Shown: positions 28,581-36,236 of the stretch, piece by piece
How the letters are laid out: every line of letters starts with the position of its first letter
How positions within the stretch are numbered: position 1 is the stretch's first letter
NCBI RefSeq assembly: GCF_002135375.1
Contig: NZ_NEGH01000003.1
Location: 248,001-312,000, forward strand
Length of the DNA: 64,000 bases
Origin: Acinetobacter sp. ANC 4558
GTDB lineage: Bacteria; Pseudomonadota; Gammaproteobacteria; Pseudomonadales; Moraxellaceae
Direction: 5' to 3'
The notes under the pieces: generated by a model
Seen by the model: the letters and a program-made list of their open reading frames with translations, nothing else
The model's database searches: none
Told to the model about the DNA's origin: nothing
Program-made: the position numbers and the translations under genes

Positions 28581-28808
28581 TTAAGCATAATTGGCTTGTT
28601 TAAACTTATCGTAATGTTTGTCATTCGCTGAACGTGTTTTATTTTTAATTTGCAACGCATGGGCTTTGTTCATTTTTTCTAAGTTAACTTTTAAATCATT
28701 CATTTGAACATGCGCAAGCCAAGAATCGTAAGTTACTTTGTTGTACTTATCGCTAAAATGGCGCACAACTTTAGACTGTTCAGCGCTTTGATGATTCCAA
28801 AGAACACC
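28581..28808 (-). pseudogene. Fragment of an unidentified protein gene
   Basis: An open stretch of about 75 codons that reads well beyond the only possible start (GTG at 28766, giving 61 residues). It begins GVLWNHQSAEQSKVVRHF and ends KHYDKFKQANYA. The composition (Lys-, Asn-, His-rich helices) looks like the C-terminal part of a longer cytoplasmic protein. A TGA lies immediately before the first residue at 28809, and no ribosome site precedes the GTG. I read it as a truncated remnant, but a short real gene is not excluded. I do not recognise the family. Confidence 0.4.
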
Positions 28809-28842
28809 TCATGACTTCAATTCAGAACTAGTCCTAAAAAGA

Positions 28843-28864
28843 GAAGGATCGCGATTGCGATCCT
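28843..28864 (-). terminator. Terminator after the AEC permease gene
   Basis: A perfect 8-bp GC-rich stem AGGATCGC / GCGATCCT with a 4-base loop. On the minus strand it is followed by TCTCTTTTTA. It lies about 45 bases after the permease stop. Confidence 0.85.
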
Positions 28865-28906
28865 GCCTTTATGTGTCTATAGAAATTTATTCTATATAAC
28901 TCAATC

Positions 28907-29836
28907 TTATAACCATGTTTCAATGACAATAATCCCTAACACGATTGTGACCAAAGAACACAAAGTACTTAAAAATACAGCTGCTGCTGCGTTTTCTTCA
29001 TATGCTTTATAACTCATTGCAAGTGCTGGCACAGCAGTTGCTGTTGGTAAAATACCAATAATAAAAGCTGATTTTAACAATCCACCTTCTAAACCTAAAC
29101 CAATCGCAACGACCAAAATAATAATCGCCTGTAGAATATTCTTAATAAAAATATTGCAAAGCATCTCAAAATTGAATTTTAGCTTAATGTGAGAAATCAT
29201 TAAACCAAGGAAAAATAAGGCTACACCACCCGCACATTTACCCAGCTCATCAACTGAATTATAAAATACGGTTGGAAGTTTAATTCCAGAGATTGCGACA
29301 ATCGCACCAAGAATAGGTAAAATGACTAAGGGCTGATAAACACTTTTCCAAATTGCACGGCCTATACTTTGCTTTTTATCGCCATTGCCTAATAGCAACA
29401 TTGCAATAGGTAGAATGATCACGGTATAAATTAAATTACCCATGACCATAGCAATGAGTCCTGAAGAACCAACGGTCGCTAAAAGTACTGGTGGTCCACA
29501 ATACGCCATATCAGGAAATGACATCGTCAAGGCCTGCATTGTTCCATCACGTCGATTACGTTTAAAAATAAACTTGGCAACAATCAAACCAATAATAAAG
29601 GTGATGATTAAGCCCGCAGCTAAAGATAAAAAATAATCAAAATTCAATAAAATACTGGGTGAAACGGTTGCAGCAGAAACAAAAAGTGCTGCTGGTAAAG
29701 CAATTTTTACAACAAAATCAGCGAAAGCTTGTTCTGTTTCTTCCTTAAAATATTTCTTTTTCCCACAGATAAATCCGACAAGTAAGCCAACAATAATTGG
29801 CCCCATCGCAGAAAGAATAATATGTAGCATAGTCAA
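28907..29836 (-). CDS. AEC-family permease (auxin efflux carrier / MdcF type)
   Basis: A 309-residue membrane protein with about ten helices in two inverted halves. Typical AEC blocks are visible: a start with LSAMGPIIVGLLVGFICG, then FADFVVKIALPAALF, and a second half with KSAFIIGILPTATAVPALAMSY. Bacterial members include MdcF (malonate) and MleP-type malate carriers. The gene follows the NAD malic enzyme gene with a 38-base gap on the same strand, so malate or a related dicarboxylate is the likely substrate. That is an inference from position. A strong terminator closes the two-gene unit. Confidence 0.87.
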   Translation of the reverse strand: MTMLHIILSAMGPIIVGLLVGFICGKKKYFKEETEQAFADFVVKIALPAALFVSAATVSPSILLNFDYFLSLAAGLIITFIIGLIVAKFIFKRNRRDGTMQALTMSFPDMAYCGPPVLLATVGSSGLIAMVMGNLIYTVIILPIAMLLLGNGDKKQSIGRAIWKSVYQPLVILPILGAIVAISGIKLPTVFYNSVDELGKCAGGVALFFLGLMISHIKLKFNFEMLCNIFIKNILQAIIILVVAIGLGLEGGLLKSAFIIGILPTATAVPALAMSYKAYEENAAAAVFLSTLCSLVTIVLGIIVIETWL

Positions 29837-29874
29837 CTCCCAGTCAGATGTTCCAATACTGCCTTAAACGCGTA

Positions 29875-31506
29875 TTACACCGCTGGATAAGTAGGAGTAT
29901 AGGCAAGCTGTTGAATATAAACACTAATATCTTCGGGTTGATCAAGAGAAGCAAAACCATGTTGAAAAATATATTCAGCAATTTTAGCGGCAACTTTTAA
30001 CGATACCGTTAAAATTTCTTTTTGTGGTGGATAAATTAGGCCCATATCTAAATATTCGTTAGAAACCTCTTTCGAGAGTGCTTGTGCTGCAACAATGAAC
30101 ATTTCATCCGTAACTAACTTTGCACCAGTTGCATAAATTGCCATTCCCATTGCAGGAAAAATATAAACATTATTTCCTTGCCCTGGAACAAAGACTTTAT
30201 TGTTAAAATGTACCGGTGGAAATGGGCTACCGCTGGCAAAAACAGCTTGACCATTTGACCACTGATAAGCTTCTTGTGCTGAGCACTCTGAATGTTCAGT
30301 AGGGTTTGAATAAGGGAAAATAATCGGTCGGCTATTATGTTGCGCCATCGCTTCAATTACTGCTTGATCAAAGGCTTTTCCAACCGTAGAAACACCAATA
30401 ATTGCGGTTGGTTTAAGTGTGTTAATTGCATCAACAAAACGACCAACAGCAGAATGCTCGTGAGCAAATGGTCTTTGGAAATCGGCTAAATCATGACGTT
30501 GACTCTGTAATAAACCATGAATATCAAACATCCAGCAATGTGTTCTCGCCTCTTCCTCACTCAATCCTTCCATCATTAAAGCTTTGGTAAATAAGGTCGC
30601 AATTCCAACAGCCGCTGTGCCTGCGCCAAAAAATAAAATTCTTTGTGCGGATAACTTCGCTTGAGTAATTCTCAAAGCTGTTTGAATACCCGCCAGTGCA
30701 ACTGCTGCAGTACCTTGAATATCATCATTAAAACAGCAAACTTTTTCACGATATTTTTCAAGTATTGGTGCTGCGTGTGCGAAAGCAAAATCTTCAAACT
30801 GTATACATGCTTTAGGAAAAACTCGCTGCACAGATTGAATAAAAGCATCAATGAATTCATCATACTTTTCACCAGTTACACGCGGTTGTTTTAAACCTAA
30901 ATACATTGGATCATTTAAACGATCGGCATTATCGGTACCAACATCTAATGTAATCGGCAAAGTTACTTGAGGAGGAACCCCTGCACATGCAGTGTAAAGG
31001 GATAATTTACCAATTGGAATTCCCATTCCTCCAATACCTTGGTCACCTAAACCCAAAATACGCTGACCATCAGTCACGACAATAAATCTAACATCTGGTT
31101 CATACCAATTTTTTAAAATTTCATCAAGCTCTGCCTGTCGAGTAATAGGTAAATATAAACCTCGGGGACGACGCATAATTTCATCAAATTTTTGGCATGC
31201 CTCACCTACTGTCGGAGTATAGACTAATGGCATAAAGTAAGCTGGATCTGACATAAGCGTTTTAAAATACAAAACCTCATCGGTATCAAGCAATGCGGAT
31301 AAATAAATGTAACGATCTAAATCATTTGCACGACTTTTTACTTGAAACAAAACACGTTGCAATTGTTCATCTTCAGTTTCAACTTTCTCAGGTAATAAAC
31401 CTAATAAACCAAGTCGTTTTCGCTCTTCTATTGAAAAAGCTGTTCCCTGATTTAAAAGCGAATTATTAAGTACTGTTTCACCCATATATTTTTTTTGATT
31501 ATTCAT
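29875..31506 (-). CDS. maeA: NAD-dependent malic enzyme
   Basis: A 543-residue malate dehydrogenase (oxaloacetate-decarboxylating). Family blocks visible: MPLVYTPTVGEACQKF at the N-terminal side, the VTDGQRILGLGDQGIGGMGIP loop, the metal-binding ACIQFEDFAFAHA and the NAD site FFGAGTAAVGIA. The length and the fused N-terminal part match the SfcA/MaeA group rather than the 760-residue MaeB type. It converts malate to pyruvate and CO2 with NAD reduction. It is followed by an AEC permease gene, suggesting a small malate-uptake and use unit. Confidence 0.94.
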   Translation of the reverse strand: MNNQKKYMGETVLNNSLLNQGTAFSIEERKRLGLLGLLPEKVETEDEQLQRVLFQVKSRANDLDRYIYLSALLDTDEVLYFKTLMSDPAYFMPLVYTPTVGEACQKFDEIMRRPRGLYLPITRQAELDEILKNWYEPDVRFIVVTDGQRILGLGDQGIGGMGIPIGKLSLYTACAGVPPQVTLPITLDVGTDNADRLNDPMYLGLKQPRVTGEKYDEFIDAFIQSVQRVFPKACIQFEDFAFAHAAPILEKYREKVCCFNDDIQGTAAVALAGIQTALRITQAKLSAQRILFFGAGTAAVGIATLFTKALMMEGLSEEEARTHCWMFDIHGLLQSQRHDLADFQRPFAHEHSAVGRFVDAINTLKPTAIIGVSTVGKAFDQAVIEAMAQHNSRPIIFPYSNPTEHSECSAQEAYQWSNGQAVFASGSPFPPVHFNNKVFVPGQGNNVYIFPAMGMAIYATGAKLVTDEMFIVAAQALSKEVSNEYLDMGLIYPPQKEILTVSLKVAAKIAEYIFQHGFASLDQPEDISVYIQQLAYTPTYPAV

Positions 31507-32014
31507 GATTTAACTCGAATATTTATTGGTATTTACCAACATATTCCAGTATAAACTTCATAGCAATCAGGGATTTGTGTCTTTATGTTTTGATTAAAAA
31601 ATTTTAATTAACTTTATTTAAAACAATATTTTATAAATTTAAATAGATTTTTCAAAATATCTTGAATTAGTTTTAAATTTCACATTATTTTGAATAATAA
31701 CAACTAATTTTCTTAAGTAAAATACGATATCAGTAGAAATAAATTATTTTGAAAGTAAACTAAAAAATCAATTAATCTCAATAAAATTAATAACAATCTA
31801 TGCGATCTTTACCTTAAACATCTTTGCGATAAATCACTTTAATGCCCTAAGCACCCAAATTCATGTGTTTTTATGTATAAAAGTATTTATCATATAGAAT
31901 AACCAAGTAATATTTATCAAATAGATTGAACGATCAACTTTCAAATACGGACATAACAGCATCTTAATGCGTGATATCACTTACCTCTACAAAATGGAAG
32001 AATAGAGCCTTTTT
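31507..32014. other. Divergent gap between malic enzyme and deacetylase genes
   Basis: About 500 AT-rich bases that must hold both promoters. A 17-base imperfect direct repeat (TATTTATCA-w-ATAGA-w-T) occurs at 31884-31900 and 31911-31927, with a 27-base offset and two mismatches. It lies 90-130 bases before the deacetylase start. Nothing else is clear. Confidence 0.45.
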
Positions 32015-32926
32015 ATGTTTAAAAAAATTATTCTTAGTTTATATTTACTAAGCTTATCTCATATCGCCATTGCAAAAAGCCTCACCTTAAGCTTTGATGA
32101 CGGATTAGATCCTGATACGAATCCAGATGCATCTCAGATTAATGATGCAATTCTAAATACATTAAAGAAAAATGAAATTTCAGTCATTTTATATCCAAGC
32201 CTCAGCAAAGTCGGATCACAAAATGGATTAAGTATTGTTGAAAAGTGGGGAGAACAAGGTCATCGAATTGGCAATCACTCCAACTTACATCTTAATTTAA
32301 ATAAAAGTGAAGTAACCTTATCTAATTATTTGCAAGATATGCAACAAGGTCATCAAGCTTTCAAGGATTTAACAGGTTTTACTCCTAGATATCGATTCCC
32401 TTACTTAAAAGAAGGAAATACAATCGAAAAACGGGACGGTGTCCGTCAATGGCTAACAGAAAATCATTATCAATCTGGTGCGGTTAGCATTGATGCTAGT
32501 GATTGGTATTACAATTTACTCTTCTTAAAATATCAGCAAGAAAATGATCAAAATAGTATAAATAAACTCAAACAAGCGTATATCCATCATTTGCTTGACC
32601 GAGCACAATATTATGATGGTTTAGCATTACAAACTATCGGGCGTTCGCCAAAGCATGTACTTTTATTACATGTTAGAGCAATTAATGCGGCATGGTTAGA
32701 AGATATCATTCAAGCATTTAAACATCAAGGTTGGACCTTTATAGACAGTGATCGTGCCTATCAAGATCCAATTTACCAGCTACAATTTCAAACACTTCCT
32801 GCTGGCGAAAGTATTTTATGGAATATTGCAAAGATTTATGGGGTTAAAAATTTACGCTATCCTGCGGAAGATTCGCCCTATGAATATCCAAATTTAATTC
32901 AATATGGTTTAAATGTAGAACCTTAA
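32015..32926 (+). CDS. Secreted polysaccharide deacetylase (NodB fold)
   Basis: A 303-residue protein with a signal peptide (MFKKIILSLYLLSLSHIAIA). The NodB motifs are in order: TLSFDDG with Asp28-Asp29, the metal-binding pair His88 and His92 in NHSNLH, RFPYLKEG, the DASDWYYN block, and VLLLHVRAINA near the end. All metal and catalytic residues expected from the family seem present. It removes acyl groups from a sugar polymer, probably in the periplasm, but the target (peptidoglycan, poly-N-acetylglucosamine or xylan) cannot be read from the sequence. A small C-terminal extension follows the catalytic domain. Confidence 0.87.
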   Translation: MFKKIILSLYLLSLSHIAIAKSLTLSFDDGLDPDTNPDASQINDAILNTLKKNEISVILYPSLSKVGSQNGLSIVEKWGEQGHRIGNHSNLHLNLNKSEVTLSNYLQDMQQGHQAFKDLTGFTPRYRFPYLKEGNTIEKRDGVRQWLTENHYQSGAVSIDASDWYYNLLFLKYQQENDQNSINKLKQAYIHHLLDRAQYYDGLALQTIGRSPKHVLLLHVRAINAAWLEDIIQAFKHQGWTFIDSDRAYQDPIYQLQFQTLPAGESILWNIAKIYGVKNLRYPAEDSPYEYPNLIQYGLNVEP

Positions 32927-32950
32927 TACAATTCATCCATTCATCGATAT

Positions 32951-32987
32951 ATTTAAAAGTGTGAATATTTACCTCACACTTTTAAAT
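32951..32987. terminator. Bidirectional terminator between convergent genes
   Basis: A perfect 14-bp stem (ATTTAAAAGTGTGA / TCACACTTTTAAAT) with a 9-base loop. It lies between the deacetylase (plus) and hydrolase (minus) stops. Confidence 0.88.
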
Positions 32988-33000
32988 GAATGATCAATTC

Positions 33001-33666
33001 TTAAAATGCATTGATCCACGTTTTTATCGGTTCAATCCAAATTTGATTTGGTCTAAAAAAAGCACCATGTTGTTGATTAGTCGTAATTGCTTTTTCTGTG
33101 AAAGATGTTATTCGTGGGCTTCTTTCTTGAATTGTCTTACAAGACCCAACCTCATCAGAGGTTTCATAAATCGATAAAACCCGTCCATAGAGTTTTATAT
33201 TCGGATCACGTTCAATATCACCCAAACATGCTGCAAGAATTACATAATTAATTTTTTCATTTTTTAAAGCATTAGATGCCAAAAGCGTTATTTCTCCACC
33301 TCTAGAAAAGCCAATTAATGATATATTTTCAGCCTTCACCCCCAAACGTATTAAGTGTTCTACGTCATGTTTTAACTTATGTGCATATTCATATTTATCG
33401 GTATTTTTAGGTCGATGATATGCAATTAGATTATATGCATTGTCACTTAATTGTTCCTTAACATTTGGAAAATCATACATCCCCCATTGTGGTTTTTTAG
33501 GGTTAATGGGTGTATCAATATTTCCCTCTAAAATCAAACCATGAGAATAAAATACATATTTCTGATTAGCATCCACCTGAGATGGAAATTCTGTATAAAT
33601 TTTTCCAGCAGACGTAAAGTTTGATATCAATAATAATATACAACTGATAAATAATGATTTTTTCAT
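33001..33666 (-). CDS. Secreted alpha/beta hydrolase
   Basis: A 221-residue protein with a signal peptide ending TSAGK. The nucleophile elbow GFSRGG places the catalytic serine at residue 121. YSHGLILEG supplies the oxyanion-hole HG. The likely acid is in ETSDEVGSC and the histidine in NQQHGAFF near the C-terminus. It is likely a periplasmic esterase or lipase-like enzyme of unknown substrate. It converges on the polysaccharide deacetylase, but on the opposite strand, so joint regulation is not implied. Confidence 0.75.
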   Translation of the reverse strand: MKKSLFISCILLLISNFTSAGKIYTEFPSQVDANQKYVFYSHGLILEGNIDTPINPKKPQWGMYDFPNVKEQLSDNAYNLIAYHRPKNTDKYEYAHKLKHDVEHLIRLGVKAENISLIGFSRGGEITLLASNALKNEKINYVILAACLGDIERDPNIKLYGRVLSIYETSDEVGSCKTIQERSPRITSFTEKAITTNQQHGAFFRPNQIWIEPIKTWINAF

Positions 33667-33905
33667 TCTTGGCTCTAAAGTTGTGCAGCAATGATCTAAG
33701 TGTACAAAGCTGTACGACGATTTAACAAATCTCTATGATGATTTAACAACCAGTATAATCAATAAATAATGGAGAGAAATTTCATAGAGTATCATCTAAA
33801 AATATTCAAAATTGTTGCTGAACATGCTCAAATTTAATGTAAACATTTAATTAAAAATCAATTTAATTCAAGAAATATACAAACTTAAATTAAAAACTAT
33901 TTTTA

Positions 33906-34820
33906 TCATTTAAATATCTCATTAATCTGACTCATTAGCCAAGCTTGAGCATCATTTAAATGCTCTTGCTGTAATGAAAATATCGTAATTTCGTACTCTG
34001 GCACATTAAATGATAGTTCAAATATTTCAATCGGATAAATATCTTTAAGTACTTTTGCTGCTCTATACGGCAAGCTAATCATTAAATCTGAATTTTCTAT
34101 CATATAAGGACTACTCATAATATGAGGCAATTCAACTACTATATTTCTGGTTAAGCCCAGTTTTTTTAAAGATTGATCAATGATTCCTTCATGATCATGC
34201 CAAGCATTGATACGAATATGGTTATTTTTAATATACACATCTAAATCAATCGATTGGTATTTTCCTTTTGGAACCACAACAACATATCGATCAGTAAAGC
34301 ACTTAACAGATTCTATATTTTTGGGTAAAGTTTCTTCTTGCTCCAAATACCCGATGGTTAAATCGATCTTTCCAAGTTGTATATTCTTAAAAGAATTACT
34401 TTTATTTTCATGCAGAATCTTAAAGCGAATATTAGGTGCCAATTGTCTACATCTTTGAATAAGTGAAGGTAATATACTAAATGCCGTATATTCAGTGGAA
34501 TTAATATAAAATTCATAAGTGCTACTTTCACAATTAAACTCTTCATTGCTGAATAAATTTATCGACAGTGTTTCAAGACTATTAAAAATAAATGGTGCGA
34601 TCTCCTCCGCTTTTTTTGTCGGCTTCATTTCACCCTCAATTCGTATAAAAAGTGGATCGTTTAAAACAGTCCTGAGCCGATTTAAAGCATGACTAAAAGC
34701 AGAAGGGCTAATAAATAATGATTCTGCAGCCTGAATAACATTGTGATGTCTATACAAAGCATAGAAAACTGAAAGTAAATTAAGATCAAAATTATGGGGA
34801 ATTAAATGCATAAATTTCAT
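33906..34820 (-). CDS. LysR-family transcriptional regulator
   Basis: A 304-residue regulator. The N-terminal winged HTH is FDLNLLSVFYALYRHHNVIQ followed by AAESLFISPSAFSHALNRLR, and the effector-binding domain follows from about residue 95. It is divergent from a GNAT gene starting 85 bases away, the classical LysR arrangement, so it may regulate that gene and itself. The effector is unknown. Confidence 0.88.
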   Translation of the reverse strand: MKFMHLIPHNFDLNLLSVFYALYRHHNVIQAAESLFISPSAFSHALNRLRTVLNDPLFIRIEGEMKPTKKAEEIAPFIFNSLETLSINLFSNEEFNCESSTYEFYINSTEYTAFSILPSLIQRCRQLAPNIRFKILHENKSNSFKNIQLGKIDLTIGYLEQEETLPKNIESVKCFTDRYVVVVPKGKYQSIDLDVYIKNNHIRINAWHDHEGIIDQSLKKLGLTRNIVVELPHIMSSPYMIENSDLMISLPYRAAKVLKDIYPIEIFELSFNVPEYEITIFSLQQEHLNDAQAWLMSQINEIFK

Positions 34821-34904
34821 TATTTGATAGAATAAATTGCATCATATACACTTATAAAATATTTTAGAATAATAACTTCCATCTTTAAAGAACCGCACCG
34901 ATCT

Positions 34905-35393
34905 ATGAATATTGCAATTCGCCAAGTAACTCCGAATGATATTGATCATTGCTTTGAAATAGAATCTGCTGCATATCCTGCAGAAGAAGCAGCCACGCTT
35001 GAAAAAATCAGAATACGTGCTGAACAATATCCTGAGGGATTTATTGTTTTAGAACTCAATCATAAAGTTATTGGTTTTATGAATAGTGGATGTACAGATG
35101 AAGTGGTGATGTCTGATGAAAATTTTAAAGAATTAATAGGACATTCGTCTAGTGCCTCTCATATTGTAATTATGTCTGTGGTAATACATCCTGAATTCCA
35201 AAGTTTAGGCTATTCTTCTCAGCTTATTCATAATTTTATTAAAATAATGAAAGACCTCAATAAACAGAGCATTCAGTTAATCTGCAAAGATCAGTACGTC
35301 AAATTTTATGCAAAGTTTGGTTTTGAATATTGTAAAATTTCAGAATCTAGTCACGGTGGCGAAAAGTGGCATGAAATGCAGTTAATTCTTTGA
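34905..35393 (+). CDS. GNAT acetyltransferase, arylalkylamine N-acetyltransferase-like
   Basis: A 162-residue GNAT protein. The N-terminal region ESAAYPAEEAATLEKIRIRA resembles the AANAT-like branch. The acetyl-CoA loop is VIHPEFQSLGYSSQLI, in which the third position of QxxGxG/A is Ser. The end has KFYAKFGFEY, the usual GNAT beta-bulge block. The acetylated amine is unknown. It is divergent from the LysR gene, which may control it. Confidence 0.8.
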   Translation: MNIAIRQVTPNDIDHCFEIESAAYPAEEAATLEKIRIRAEQYPEGFIVLELNHKVIGFMNSGCTDEVVMSDENFKELIGHSSSASHIVIMSVVIHPEFQSLGYSSQLIHNFIKIMKDLNKQSIQLICKDQYVKFYAKFGFEYCKISESSHGGEKWHEMQLIL

Positions 35394-35428
35394 TGATCAT
35401 TAAACTGCTGATCAAAACCTTATTTTTC

Positions 35429-35466
35429 TTCTCCTGATTAAATCATATGAGTTTTAAGCAGGAGAA
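35429..35466. terminator. Possible terminator between the GNAT and 96-residue protein genes
   Basis: An 8-bp stem TTCTCCTG / CAGGAGAA with a 22-base loop. It lies between two convergent stops. The loop is large and the T-run is weak on both strands. Confidence 0.4.
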
Positions 35467-35491
35467 ATCTAATTTTGATCTATAACTCAAT

Positions 35492-35782
35492 CTAATTTGT
35501 ATTGATTTCAGTTTTAAATAATGGATGGGAAGCCTTATATATTTCCAATAATCTTTTTTCATTCTCGATAAAAGATGGGCTTTCCTCACTCCATATTGGT
35601 CTTCGCGTATCAAAATCAGAATTCCTCAAAAACCAATCAGAAACCACACCATAGATAAAAGTATCATCTGCAAATACAAATTTCGCAATTTTATTATCTT
35701 GGGTATTAATAAAAATTTTATGTGTTGGTATGCACCCTGTCGTACCAATTCGAGTATATCGATATTTATATAAATCAGACAT
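35492..35782 (-). CDS. Hypothetical protein, about 96 residues
   Basis: I do not recognise this protein. I choose the ATG at 35782 (MSDLYKYRYTRIGTTG), because the 20 residues between it and an earlier ATG at 35842 are of unusual composition and have no ribosome site. It is soluble, with aromatic-rich beta-like segments (KIAKFVFADDTFIYGVVSDWFL) and a charged C-terminal helix. No motif points to a function. It ends close to the convergent GNAT gene. Confidence 0.5.
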   Translation of the reverse strand: MSDLYKYRYTRIGTTGCIPTHKIFINTQDNKIAKFVFADDTFIYGVVSDWFLRNSDFDTRRPIWSEESPSFIENEKRLLEIYKASHPLFKTEINTN

Positions 35783-35842
35783 AAATATATATTTTTGTAT
35801 GTGATTTCCTATACTATACCAAACTATAAAAAAGCTCATCAT

Positions 35843-36224
35843 TTGATAAAATTTAATTTAGATATATTGAATCATTACAAGATCTAAATTGCTTAAATTT
35901 AAGATAAAGCAAGACAATTACGTATTCTTATTTAATGTTGGACTATCGTTCTTACATTACTTAAAACTTTAAACTTCTAATAATTCAGCATAAATGAGTA
36001 AACTTTTGTTCAAATTTCTAAAAATCAGCACGATTTAAAATAACACCTTCTATACCCTAAATCTACGCTACCCAAGTGATAACAAAGTATCAAGCCAACT
36101 TAATTCTTGAAAAAATTCTGACTTCAACGAAAATTTTAAATTCTTTCTCCTTATTCCCCTCATCTTAACAAAATATTAACAACTAAAAAAATATACTCCA
36201 AATGCAATTGAAAATCTTTCGCTT
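35843..36224. other. Upstream region of the TonB receptor gene
   Basis: About 380 AT-rich bases. An 11-base-spaced direct repeat CTTAAC-N5-ATTAAC occurs at 36164-36180, about 57 bases before the receptor start. This spacing is typical of OmpR/PhoB-family response regulators. I found no convincing Fur box here. Confidence 0.45.
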
Positions 36225-36236
36225 TTGAGGTGTGTA

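Noticed and set aside
36186-36236. Possible Fur box just before the TonB receptor gene
   Set aside because: The best alignment matched the hexamer repeat poorly, so I only call the box upstream of the two-component genes.
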